From Pelobates cultripes (Eukaryota; Chordata; Amphibia; Anura; Pelobatidae), in assembly GCA_933207985.1 (NCBI GenBank), contig OW240915.1:118094643-118158642 (forward strand): 64,000 nucleotides of DNA, read 5' to 3'. How positions within the stretch are numbered: position 1 is the first letter of the stretch; each line of letters begins with the position of its first letter. The notes below the pieces were generated by a model. That model worked only from the letters and a program-made list of their open reading frames with translations, made no database searches and had not been told where the DNA came from. This document shows positions 21,080 through 30,326 of the stretch, piece after piece. The position numbers were made by a program, and so were the translations under genes.

Positions 21080-21480
21080 AACAAAGAAGCTGCGGAGATC
21101 TGACCCTTGTTTCCTCCTTGATTGTTCGAATAGGTCACTGTCATGTTATCTGACTAAATCTGGATTACTTTCCTCACAATCCACGGTTTGAAAGCCAAAA
21201 GAGCATTGAAAACTGCTTTCATCTCTCTGTAATTGGATGAACAGCCCACGTTCTCTAGCAAAGATGAGTGGCCCATACCTTTGAGGTATCTGTTGTAGTA
21301 CTGAGCCATGCTCTTTGATGTAAAGAGAATCCCAGGTACAGGAACTTTGCTTTCTTCCACCATGCCAGTTGTATACGAATGCTGGGAGGCAGACCGAATT
21401 CTATGTCTAGCTTGCGTCTTTCCTTGACCAATTTCTTGGAATCTACCACTGAAGTAGTCTTATTACTGCTTTTGCCCACT
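21080..21480 (-). pseudogene. DIRS RNase H domain remnant
   Basis: Minus-strand frames contain TDTSKVWATH (first Asp), SSNYREMKAVFNALLAF (the Glu) and, after a frameshift, SDNMTVT (second Asp) near 21160-21135. This D-E-D order and spacing fit the RNase H of DIRS pol. The fragment is bounded by the truncated Tc1 right end and continues upstream into degraded RT (about 21500-21720, with a DTKIQFQGLL segment). Confidence 0.7.
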
Positions 21481-21824
21481 TTACTGCCAGTATGGAGGTG
21501 GAGAGAATGCCTAGAATACTCATAATTTCTTACTTCATTCTTTTTACTTTTCTAATCAGGTAATGGGAAAGACAAGATAAATCTGCTAAAAGCCCCTGGA
21601 ACTGAATCTTTGTATCAGGAGAAGGCTGAGACATCTCCCAGATAGAATCATAGCCTGAATGTTTTCCAGCAGTAGACCTTTTGATTCATGTTTGTGGAAA
21701 CAATTGTCTAGGTATGAGACCAGGGCTCGAGTCCTGCAGGAACGCATGGGAACAGCGTTCCTGCACTTTTTCCACAGCAGGAACGCCGTTCCCGTTACCT
21801 GTCCTGCAGGACCGGCCCTGCTAC

Positions 21825-21977
21825 CTGCACAGAGGGGCCAGCACACGCTGTGTTCCCTCTCTAGCTATAACTCTCGCGAGACCCGCGGCTGTTACCATGG
21901 CAACGCTCCGCACAGGCGAGTCTCGCGAGAGTTAGAGCTGGAGAGGGAGCACAGTGTGTGATTGCCCCTCTGTGCAG
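21825..21977. repeat. Palindrome with TCTCGCGAGA and RFX-type motifs
   Basis: CTGCACAGAGGGGCCAGCAC... pairs with ...TGATTGCCCCTCTGTGCAG. The inner arms carry CTCTAGCTATAACTCTCGCGAGA and its near complement. It is a foldback of about 153 bases, embedded between DIRS pol and a minisatellite. Upstream, 21725-21800 has a second, shorter hairpin (CAGGAACG...CGTTCCTG). Confidence 0.8.
21872..21930. promoter_or_regulatory. Potential transcription-factor cluster in palindrome centre
   Basis: TCTCGCGAGA occurs at 21872-21881 and again at 21921-21930, and GTTACCATGGCAAC at 21891-21904. The first is a known vertebrate promoter palindrome. The second fits the RFX X-box. Motif matches are exact to consensus, but function is only inferred, and no gene start is recognised nearby. 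Confidence 0.4.
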
Positions 21978-22095
21978 CGAGCAGCTGGCTCCCTCCACCG
22001 GACCACCAGGCGATCTCCCCCCTCCCTGACAAGGTAAGAAGCAGGGAGGGGGGAATAAAATAAACAAATATACATACACATAAAGTAAGAAAAAA

Positions 22096-22528
22096 ATGCT
22101 CCCCCCCCCCACACACATCATCCAGCACTCACACACACACCCATCATCCAGCACTCACACACCCATCATCCAGCACACACACACACACACATCATCCAGC
22201 ACACACACACCCATCATCCAGCACTCACACACCCACATCATCCAGCACACACACACCCATCATCCAGCACNNNNNNNNNNNNNNNNNNNNNNNNNNNNNN
22301 NNNNNNNNNNNNNNNNNNNNNNNNNNNNNNNNNNNNNNNNNNNNNNNNNNNNNNNNNNNNNNNNNNNNNNACACACTCTGCATTCATTATACACATTCTG
22401 CACTCACTACACACTACATTCACTATACACACTCTGCATTCTCTACAAACACACTACACACACTGCATTCATTGTACACACTCTGCACTCACTACAAACA
22501 CACTAAATTCATTATACACAATTTGCAC
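22096..22528. repeat. CA-rich minisatellite with assembly gap
   Basis: Tandem copies of CACACACCCATCATCCAGCA (22110-22270), then, after the gap, copies of an ACACTCTGCATTCACTACAA-like unit (22371-22528). The same second unit resumes at 23019-23190 beyond the inserted MITE. The open frame through the array contains unknown residues and is not a gene. Confidence 0.85.
22271..22370. other. Assembly gap (100 N)
   Basis: One hundred consecutive N in a tandem repeat. The round number suggests a gap of unknown true size at a scaffold join, so the array may be much longer. Confidence 0.95.
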
Positions 22529-23018
22529 TTAAAGGACCACTCTAGGCACCCAGACCACTTCAGCTTAATGAAGTGGTCTGGGTGCCAGGTCCTTCTAGGG
22601 TTAACCCATTTTTTTATAAACATAGCAGTTTCAGAGAAACTGCTATGTTTATTAATGGGTTAAGCCTTCCCCCTATTCCCTCTAGTGGCTGTCTCATTGA
22701 CAGCCACTAGAGGCGCTTGCGTGCTTCTCACTATGATTTTCACAGTGAGAGCACGCCAGCGTCCATAGGAAAGCATTGTAAATGCTTTCCTATGTGACCG
22801 GCTGAATGCGCGCGCAGCTCTTGCCGCGCGTGCGCATTCAGCCCAGGAGGAGGATCGGAGGCAGAGAGCTCTCCGCCCAGCGCTGGAAAAAGGTAAGTTT
22901 AACCCTTTCCCCTTTCCAGAGCTGGGCGGGAGGGGGTCCCTGAGGGTGGGGGCACCCTCAGGGCACTATAGTGCCAGGAAAACGAGTATGTTTTCCTGGC
23001 ACTATAGTGGTCCTTTAA
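22529..23018. mobile_element. T2/Kolobok-type MITE, TTAA ends
   Basis: Begins TTAAAGGACCACT and ends AGTGGTCCTTTAA, with TTAA at each end (22529-22532, 23015-23018). Inside are hairpins: CCCAGACCACTTCAG/TGAAGTGGTCTGGG, AAACATAGCAGTTTC/GAAACTGCTATGTTT, CTAGTGGCTGTC/GACAGCCACTAG, GGAAAGCATT/AATGCTTTCC and AAAACGAGTATGTTTT. It is non-coding, 490 bases, inserted in the minisatellite. TTAAAGG-type MITEs with TTAA duplications are typical of frog genomes. Confidence 0.88.
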
Positions 23019-23230
23019 CTACAAACACATTACATTCATTATACACACACTGCACTCACTACAAATACACTACAATTATTATTCACACTGCACTCACTAC
23101 AAACACACTACATTTATTATTCATACTCTGCATTCACTACAAACACACTACATTCATTATACACACCCTGCACTGCACTATATGCATAGGAGTGTATTTT
23201 TTTATTTATTTATTTTTTAAGGGGGGGGGG
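23019..23230. repeat. Second half of the CA/CTGCA minisatellite
   Basis: Continues the ACTACAAACACACTACATTC unit from before the MITE, ending near 23190 in T- and G-homopolymer runs (23198-23232). Confidence 0.8.
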
Positions 23231-24150
23231 GGCGGGAATCTTGGGTGAGTTCCCACACTTTTTTCCCCAGGACTTGACCCCTGTATGAGACAATAGAAAC
23301 AACTTTTGCCTAAAAGCCGATGCCAATGGAGTCAGAATCTTTTTAAAAAACTCATGGCGTTGTCGCCAGACCAAAAGGGAATACAGGATCTTCTTCATTG
23401 ATCTCACTGCAAATCTCTTAAATCTGCTTGTGGTGCCATTGGGACTTGTAAATAATATTTTTTAAGTCCAGTGTTGCCATATAATCTCCTTTTTGTAACA
23501 TTTGTGTTGATATTAATGCAACAGTTTACTTGTTTTACATCTCAGATCTACACAAAATAAATGTTTTTGGGACCAAAAAAAAGTCTTTAGTACACCCCTG
23601 TAACTCCAGTTGCCTCTGGACTTTATCAATTACTCCTTTTCTTAACAGAATCAGATAATCTTAGCGTCTGTCTTTAACGGAGATGGGTAAGAAGACACCA
23701 GATATTTTGGATTGGATATTTCCAAAAATCGGATTTTGTAACCACCTGCTAGTGTACTCAATATCCATGGTTTTGATGTTGTACATGCCCATGTTAATTG
23801 AACAATTGCAGTCTTACTCCCACTTTGTTGGCGTCAAATCCTCCTTTTCTTATCCTGTCTCTTGTTTTTGTTTTTTTGTCACTGAACTTCGTGACTCTGG
23901 TTTGTCTATGGAAACTTGTGAAATCTGTCCTGATACTGAAAGGATCAATCTCTGATTATGATTTGAAATCTCCTATTTCCAGAACTCCATGGGACAGGGC
24001 ATTCTTAGTTTCGGGCATTTATTTAATGAGCTCTTCTAAAGGATCACCAAACAACGTATCTCTTTTGAAAGGTAATTTGCATAATGCAGACTTCAATGTC
24101 GTATCTGCAGCCCATGACCCTTCTGGCAACTGAAGACAAATACATAACAC
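23230..24150 (-). pseudogene. DIRS reverse transcriptase remnant
   Basis: Minus-strand translation of 23400-23260 contains a degraded F-P-F-G-L-A-T-T-P block and KKILTPLASAFRQK. The P-F-G-L-x-x-x-P-x-x-F-x-K-x-L box is the conserved RT region of DIRS elements. Upstream, 23760-23660 gives an N-terminal KPWILSTLAGGYKIRFLE-like segment in another frame. The catalytic Y-x-D-D was not located and is probably lost in the minisatellite interval. Frameshifts throughout. Confidence 0.65.
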
Positions 24151-24425
24151 AAGCAGACAATTTAACAACTTCTTCAGACACATCATTCAGATATTAATTT
24201 CCCAATCTGATGTTATGAATTAGATGCACTAGATCTTTTTCTGATTCTTCCACCAGACACTCTTACATATATTATAGCTATCAGGTTTCTGCCAGTTTAT
24301 CATAGACCCTATGACTATTGGCAAAGACCTAATACTTTGCTAATAGTGATAGTGGTCTTTTTAGAGAACTGAGCCACTTGAATGTCCACTTTAGCAACTC
24401 TTCCCATTTCTCCTCATCCTGCAGC

Positions 24426-25192
24426 TTAACCTCTTAAGGACGGAGGCAATTGTACATGTTCTAATCAAAACAAAACCTTGAATTTGCGCTATAGGTCTGT
24501 TCAACCATAATTCACCTCTTACATATTAAGTGCACCCACCATTGCTATCCTTTGTTCAGGAGAAACAGGGCTTTCATTTCACATCTAACATTCATACATG
24601 AAACATAATTATATCATCAACATTATGTGCTTTATTGCTCTAAAACATTCAAATTCAAGTTCAGTAATGTCTGACAAGAACAACCATACCACCCATGTAC
24701 ACATTTCATGGTGTTTTGGAAAGTTACAGGGTTAAATATAAGACTTGCCCATTTAAGGTTTTGCACATTGAAATTATCCAGATTGGTTATGTTGCATTTG
24801 AGATCGTATGGTAGTCCTGGAATGAAATTTACCCCCATCATGTCAAGGCATTTAAAAATGTAGACAACCCAGGGTATTTAAAATGGGGTATGCTCAGCCT
24901 TTTTTAGTAGCCACTTAGTCACAAACGCTGGCCAAAGTTAGCGTTCATGTATGTTTTCTACATTTTTCACACAAAAACTGCCCTTTTGCTGATATCATCG
25001 TTGTGATACGACTTTGAAACACTAATATTTGTGTTCAATAAATTCTCCCAAGTATTACAGTATCCCCCATCTACAGGTTTTATGGTGTTTTGGAAAGTTA
25101 CATGGTTAAATATTGGGCTGACAAATTACATTTTATGGACTTTCTGCCAGGGTTGTCAGGCAGATCCCTCAAATTTTAATTAATAAAATCAC
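24426..25192. mobile_element. TTAA-family DNA element fragment
   Basis: TTAACCTCTTAAGGACGGAG is followed by sequence whose reverse complement closely resembles the right end of the 58997-61155 element. Shared pieces include the block coding for ...AAAGCCCTGTTTC.. and the TACAGGTTTTATGGTGTTTT repeat near 25075-25095. Only one end is visible; the other merges into the next TTAA repeat at 25193. Confidence 0.65.
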
Positions 25193-25620
25193 TTAAAGGG
25201 ACACTGTAGGTACCCAGACCACTTCAGCTCATTGAAGTGGTCTGGGTACAAACTCCCATCTCTCTTAACCCTAGAGTGGTAATTATTGCAGTTTTATGAA
25301 CTGCAATAATTACCTGCTAGGGTTAACTCCTGTCCAGGCTTGAATGCGACTTTTGGTCACTTAAATGACACAGGACGTATTTACGCTATGCACGAAGACT
25401 TCTAGCGTCACCAGAATCTACATAGGAAAGCATTGAATAATGCTTTCCTATGGGGAAATCCTAATGCGAGCGTGGCTGTCAGGCAGTCTCCCCAAAGCGG
25501 ATCACGTAAGTCCACCACAGCTCCTTGGCATGAAAGCAGTTACGGCATTCCATGCCGCTGCAATGGCTTTAAAGCCTATAAAATGAGGGAGGCATGGAAA
25601 GCCGTAATGGAGCCAAGAGT
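25193..25620. mobile_element. T2/Kolobok-type MITE, right end lost
   Basis: TTAAAGGGACACTGTAGG starts it, followed by ACCCAGACCACTTCAG...TGAAGTGGTCTGGGT and AGGAAAGCATTGAATAATGCTTTCCT, the same hairpin pair as the complete MITE at 22529-23018. The complementary terminus is not present, so the right boundary is approximate. Confidence 0.75.
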
Positions 25621-25639
25621 TAAATATCTTCTTAAAAAT

Positions 25640-26560
25640 GTTTGGAAATGAGTGCTCTTTTCTTCCATTCCCACTGCACCAATTCCAGGAGTCTCAGATG
25701 CATGGGAAAACCTTACCCTTTTAGAGTTCAGAGGGTTCATCTTCCTGCAGAATGGATAAAAATCTCTTTGATAAACGTATTAAGTCTTGCCTGGAAACAT
25801 CAGAAAAAGAGAAGACTGAGCATTCACCAAATGATAACGCCAAATGAGAAGAGGACCTATGTCTCCTGTGTCCCTTTCTGGATCCGGGGGCCGATACCTG
25901 TACACTGGATTTTGGTGATTCCTTAAATTATTAAAATGTCAAAGAGATTATCCTAAAACCAACTGAGAAAAGATTGCATTTCCTTCTGCTTTGTCTTTTC
26001 CAGGAACTTGGCAGAACATTAGTTGAATTTCTTTTTCTTGCATCCATTTGGAAGTGGCATAGCACACTTACTACAGACTAAATGTTTAGATTTATAAGAT
26101 GTTGTTTTTCTTTGCAGGGGTGGGCAATTCTTGCCATATCCAATTTGTCTTATAGACTTATATCCATCTTATAGACCTCATAACCATGGGGGGATGGAAG
26201 GGGGCTGGTGACTTGGTGAACAGATCTAAAGCTTAAATAGGCTTTTCAGATTTAAATTCCAAATGCGCATGTGCAATAGAGCAGTCAGAACTTCAGTGAA
26301 ACGCAAGCCATCCAGGTATGCATTCCACCATTGCTTATTGAAGGGCGCGCCACCTGGGACCGCCTACCTGCCAGTTCCGGAAAACTTGGCATAAGCAACT
26401 CACAAAGAAAATTGGCGCTCCGTAACCCCACGAGGTTCTGAGGTAGCATCCTACAGCTCATCACTCGGTATTCTATTGGCCTTAGTTCCCCAGGCCTCGC
26501 CAGTCTCCTTACAACAGAGTAACTTGTCGATTCTGGTGAGAGGACAAGAAAGAACTGCAA
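25640..26560 (-). pseudogene. Probable DIRS gag-like region
   Basis: The 5' coding region of the DIRS copy by position. A short Cys motif is legible in minus-strand translation near 26090-26040 (CSKCAMPLPNGCKKK-like, after correcting the frame by eye). No continuous frame exists, and gag identity rests mainly on location between the 5' inverted repeat and RT. Confidence 0.45.
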
Positions 26561-26609
26561 TGTATTGGGGAGACCAGGATTTATAAGGGGACTAGGGGGA
26601 GTTTTAACA

Positions 26610-27670
26610 TTTTCTTCACATAGTTACATAGGCTGAAAAGAGACATGTGTCCAGCAAGTTCACATCTTTTGCTGTTGATCCAAAAGAAGGCAAAAAAAAA
26701 AATACAGTTTGAAGTACTTCCAATTTTGCAACAAATTAGAAAAAAAAAATCCTTCTTGACCCCAGAATTGCAGTCAGATTTATCCTTGGATCAAGAAGCT
26801 ATTACCCTACAGTTGAAAAAGTATATACTTAAGTATTAGGTTTTTGCAAGTATGCATATAGTTGCTATTTAAACATCTGTACAGACGCTGATAAAACCAC
26901 TTCTTCAGGTAGAGAATTCCACATCCTTACTGTTCTTACGGTAAAAAACCCTTTCATTTGCCTTGAATTAAATCTTCTTTCTTTCAGTCTAAACGCATGA
27001 CCTTGTGTCCTATGTATAGTCCTGTTTACCTGTTTGTGAATAGATTAACAGACCATGGTATTTGTATAATGTTATCATATCCCCTCTGAGGCACAATTTT
27101 TCTGAATTAAAGAGATTTAAATTTGTTAACCTTTCTTCATAGCTAAAATGTTCCATTTCTTTTACTAATTTTGTAGCCTGCCTCTGCACTTTTTATAGTG
27201 CCATAATATCCTTCTTTAGAACAGGTGCCCAAAATTGCACCGCATATTGACTATGTGGTCTTACCAGCGATTTATAAAGAAGCAAAATTATATTCTCATC
27301 CTGAGCATTAATGCCCCATTTTATACATGACAATGCCTTACTGTCCTTAGCGATTGTTGATTGACATTGCCCATTGTTGCCTAGTTTGTTGTTTATAAAA
27401 ATTCCCAAATCCTTCTTGTGTGTTGTTATCCCTAATTTGTTTCCATTTAGGATATAAATTGCTTGTGCATTCTTGATGCTGAAGTGCATAACTTTGCATT
27501 TTTCTACATTAAATTTCATCTGCTATTTGAGTGCCCAGTTTCCCAGTCTATCTAAATCCCTCTGCAGCAAAGTAATATCTTGCTCAAATTGTATTACTTT
27601 ACAGAGCTTTGTGTCATCTGCAAACACTGAAACATGACTTTCAATGCTTATTTCAAAATAATTTATAAAA
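26610..27670 (-). pseudogene. Second CR1-like LINE copy, more decayed
   Basis: Colinear with 18240-19300. It has the same 3' tail (GTTACATAGGCTGAAAAGAGAC at the low end), the same KCKVMHF and LGITTHKKDLGI blocks (27193-27519, minus) and the same KSLVRPH segment. Stops interrupt it more often than the other copy, so it is older or less constrained. It abuts the DIRS inverted terminus at about 26617. Confidence 0.82.
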
Positions 27671-27709
27671 TTTGTTTTTTTTACTAAGTTTCTTTTCCTG
27701 GTTTAAAAA

Positions 27710-28145
27710 ATGTACCCACACTTGTGCTGTGCTGCCACTATATGCTAGGAAAAAGTAGACGTATCTTTTAAGTTATAAAGTGTTTTGTAGAAGTCTGAGA
27801 AGACATTAGTAATGGCTTTGGGATTGTATATTTTATTCTTGCTTTCATCAATAATAAGTGATTTTAGATGCAGTCTATTAGCCAGAAGTTTACCTGCTTT
27901 ATTCCTGTTAACATAAAAAGTTTGCTGAACAGAGTCTACAGGAAGGAGTTTTTCCCCCAATAATCTTTGTGCAATTTGTTTTTAACGTTATCTGTTGTAA
28001 GGTATCAGGAGCTGAATCAATTTTATGTTGGGTTTCAAGAGTTTTCAATTTGGTATGATATACGACTTTTGTAGCATGGCTAGTTCTTTTAAGTTGAGAT
28101 GATAACTTAAGTAATAGAATCATTTCTAAAGTTAAAGGCAATCTT
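27710..28145 (-). pseudogene. L1-like LINE fragment (pre-RT region)
   Basis: 27960-27745 (minus) contains NRNKAGKLLANRL followed by an IYNPKAITNVFSDFYKTLYN-like segment, the conserved region before the RT fingers of L1/Tx1 elements. 28141-27908 gives a coiled, Lys-rich upstream segment. Fragment only. Confidence 0.65.
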
Positions 28146-28229
28146 TTAAAACCGTTTTCTTATCATGTTATATGCAATGGAACGATCCAAGCGGTAGGGG
28201 CCATCTGCTCCAGTTGACAGGCAGGGAAG

Positions 28230-28370
28230 GGCACTTCCATTCCATCTGTCACTCTTTGTAGTCTATCCAGGTCTCGTGTGGGCACACTACAAAGAGTGAC
28301 AGGGCACCTCCATCCCACCTGTCACTCTTTGTAGTGTGGCCGCACGGGACCTGGGTAGACTAATTATACT
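28230..28370. repeat. Interleaved inverted repeats
   Basis: CTGTCACTCTTTGTAGT occurs twice on the plus strand (about 28245 and 28318), and its complement ACTACAAAGAGTGACAG once (about 28287). The flanking CCAGGTC...GACCTGG also pairs. Probably a small foldback element with a duplicated arm. Confidence 0.65.
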
Positions 28371-28569
28371 CTGCACAAGTCTAACAGGGAGGGATTTGGA
28401 ACAACGACACAGGGAGCTGGAGAGGAGCATTGAAACCCAGTGGCTAACAGCCATACCCTAACAGGGTATGCAGGAACGAGTCCCTGTTTCTGCACCACTA
28501 GACAACAGAGAGTTATTGGAGTTTGCAGGCCCTTCCTCTCTTGTGTCCAACCAGCACCTCACACCCCCA

Positions 28570-28653
28570 GATGTTGCTGAACTACAACTCCAATAATTCC
28601 CTGGCTATCTGTTTCATTGAAAGAGTCATGCGAGTTGTAGTTCAGCAACATCT
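28570..28653. repeat. MITE-like inverted repeat
   Basis: GATGTTGCTGAACTACAACTC pairs with its complement GAGTTGTAGTTCAGCAACAT. The ACTACAACTC...GAGTTGTAGT termini resemble those of hAT-type MITEs in vertebrates. No clear 8-bp target duplication was read. Confidence 0.55.
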
Positions 28654-28932
28654 TGCCAGCCGCAGGTTGTACAGGCCTGTTAGACATTCTTGTGTATATT
28701 ACTCCTGTTTGGCAGGATTGTAGCAGCCATTCATAGGCTGCATAATTTTAAACACTGCTTGCTGTTTAAAGCAGCACTGTCACCCCACCCCACCCCACCC
28801 CCAAAATAGTATTTTATAAGGGTAAAAGTAGGGACTACTTTATCTCTATCTATTTATCTCTTTTATGCTGATTGGTTTTAAACAGAATTCTTCAGCAAGC
28901 TGCTCATCAGACAATAACACTGTATACAAGTC

Positions 28933-28936
<4 letters not shown>

Positions 28937-28978
<42 letters not shown>
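28937..28978. repeat. (AT)n microsatellite
   Basis: An uninterrupted AT dinucleotide tract of about 40 bases next to the palindromic repeat at 28990-29207. Confidence 0.95.
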
Positions 28979-28983
<5 letters not shown>

Positions 28984-28989
28984 TTTAAA

Positions 28990-29207
28990 TAGAGATGCAC
29001 TCTTCGGTCTTTTAAAAAAATGAAATAGTATTTAATACAGCAAAGGGTTTACAGTCATCCAATCGACGTTTCGACCCGTTCCGGTCTTCCTCAAGATCTT
29101 GAGGAAGACCCGAATGTGTCGAAACGTTGATTAGATGACTGAAAACTCTTTGATGTATTAAATACTATTTCATTTTTTGAAAAGACCAAAGAATGCATCT
29201 CTATTTT
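28990..29207. repeat. Palindrome with hammerhead-like core
   Basis: AGAGATGCACTCTTCGGTC... to CTTCCTCAAG mirrors CTTGAGGAAG... to ...GAATGCATCTCT, arms about 107 bases with roughly 10-15% mismatch. Each arm encodes CTTGAGGAA, a GACC..GGTC-type stem and GAAACGT. This resembles a hammerhead core, but with an extra U (CUUGANGA instead of CUGANGA). It is likely terminal sequence of a Penelope-like element. Confidence 0.7.
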
Positions 29208-29639
29208 ATAACATATATAACCTCAGCGTGGGATTGCACCAGGGCATCTAACAGACTACTAAGTTGCCAGTAAGGGTGAGTGCCATTACACTTGTATTAT
29301 TTATTTATATATATATATATATATAGCAAAATCCAAATAGGTTATGGTGGGGAAAAATTGTGATTGAAAACCCCTTCCACCTGAAGTATGTGGATAGTTA
29401 ATACAATGCTAAACAAAAATCTGCACACCAGTCAAGCCATAAGACTTGCTTTTCCCACAGAAATCCCAAATCAGCAGTGATGTTACAACCGCAAAGGATT
29501 CTGGGTGGGCATATGCAAATTAGTTTAACAAAGAATCACATTTTTGCCTCATTCCATTTTAAACATGGATTCCTTTTAATTTGTGTTTGCAGTATACAAC
29601 TGCTTGGAACACAATTTAGGATAAGATGCAAAACCAGTG

Positions 29640-29696
29640 AACCACTCATGGACAGCTGTTTCGTTGTTAATGCAACTCTTCAGCATGAGGTTGGTT
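29640..29696 (-). ncRNA. Hammerhead ribozyme, type I, left copy
   Basis: On the minus strand it is the exact counterpart of the plus-strand motif at 30000-30056: stem I halves CTCATG and CATGAG (plus outer AACCA/TGGTT), core CTGAAGA, stem II GTTG/CAAC with a six-base loop, GAAA, a very short stem III, and the cleavage triplet GTC. Predicted cleavage is after the residue complementary to 29651. All invariant core nucleotides are present. Confidence 0.8.
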
Positions 29697-29999
29697 ACTG
29701 GTTTGCTTATTGAGGCTTGGTAGTGCTTGGGAAGCAAAATCCAAATAGGTTATGGTGGGGAAAAATTGTGATTGAAAACCCCTTCCACCTGAAGTATGTG
29801 GATAGTTAATACAATGCTAAACAAAATCTGCACACCAGTCAAGCCATAAGGTGGACTGGTTTTCAATCTTTTTCCCCACCATAACATTAACTATCCACAT
29901 ACTTCAGGTGGAAGGGGTTTTCAATCACAATTTTTCCCCACCATAACCTATTTGGATTTTGCTTCCCAAGCACTACCAAGCCTCAATAAGCAAACCAGT

Positions 30000-30056
30000 A
30001 ACCAACCTCATGCTGAAGAGTTGCATTAACAACGAAACAGCTGTCCATGAGTGGTT
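30000..30056 (+). ncRNA. Hammerhead ribozyme, type I, right copy
   Basis: Stem I: AACCA (30000-30004) pairs with TGGTT (30052-30056), then a two-base bulge, then CTCATG (30007-30012) pairs with CATGAG (30046-30051). Core CTGAAGA is 30013-30019. Stem II GTTG (30020-30023) pairs with CAAC (30030-30033) around loop CATTAA. GAAA is 30034-30037. Stem III is minimal (C-AGCT-G), followed by the cleavage triplet GTC with predicted cut after 30045. Type I hammerheads with one- to three-pair stem III are known from Penelope-like elements, metazoan retrozymes and newt satellite DNA, and often act as dimers. Activity is inferred from sequence. Confidence 0.82.
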
Positions 30057-30294
30057 CACTGGTTTTGCATCTTATCCTAAATTGTGTTCCAAGCAGTTGT
30101 ATACTGCAAACACAAATTAAAAGGAATCCATGTTTAAAATGGAATGAGGCAAAAATGTGATTCTTTGTTAAACTAATTTGCATATGCCCACCCAGAATCC
30201 TTTGCGGTTGTAACATCACTGCTGCTTTGGGATTTCTGTGGGAAAAGCAAGTCTTATGGCTTGACTGGTGTGCAGATTTTTGTTTAGCATTGTA

Positions 30295-30321
<27 letters not shown>

Positions 30322-30326
<5 letters not shown>

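Larger units (their letters stand above)
17520..26617 (-). mobile_element. Composite DIRS-like retrotransposon (heavily invaded)
   Basis: Read on the minus strand, the order is gag-like (about 26560-25640), reverse transcriptase (24150-23230 and 21720-21500), RNase H (21480-21080), RNase H/recombinase linker (19646-19437) and tyrosine recombinase (18235-17840). The ends are inverted repeats of each other: GTATTGGGGAGACCAG at 26562-26577 (plus) and its complement at 17678-17693, both continuing into ...TTTTAACATTTT. DIRS elements replicate through circular intermediates joined by a tyrosine recombinase and characteristically have inverted termini and no integrase. Later insertions are CR1 (18240-19430), Tc1 (19590-21056), minisatellite plus MITE (22070-23220), and a TTAA-family piece plus T2-like repeat (24426-25620). 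All frames are broken. Confidence 0.8.
29326..30292. mobile_element. Inverted pair of ~406-bp ribozyme-bearing units (retrozyme/PLE-like)
   Basis: Segment X (29326-29446, AGCAAAATCCAAATAGG...) and segment Y (29447-29731) are followed by a second X (29732-29850), giving a direct-repeat unit of about 406 bases. After a short centre (about 29851-29884), the partial complement of X, the complement of Y (29962-30247) and a truncated X complement follow in inverted order. The two Y copies are almost identical; both encode the same 78-codon frame, which is probably not a protein gene. (TA)n tracts flank the block on both sides. Each Y contains a complete hammerhead ribozyme sequence, annotated separately. 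Confidence 0.85.

Noticed and set aside
22096..22506. 136-codon frame through the CA repeat
   Set aside because: It is tandem-repeat translation interrupted by 100 unknown bases.
29477..30219. Two identical 78-codon frames on opposite strands, apparently a conserved small protein
   Set aside because: Identity follows from the inverted duplication of the ribozyme-bearing DNA. The frame overlaps the hammerhead core and shows no independent coding evidence.
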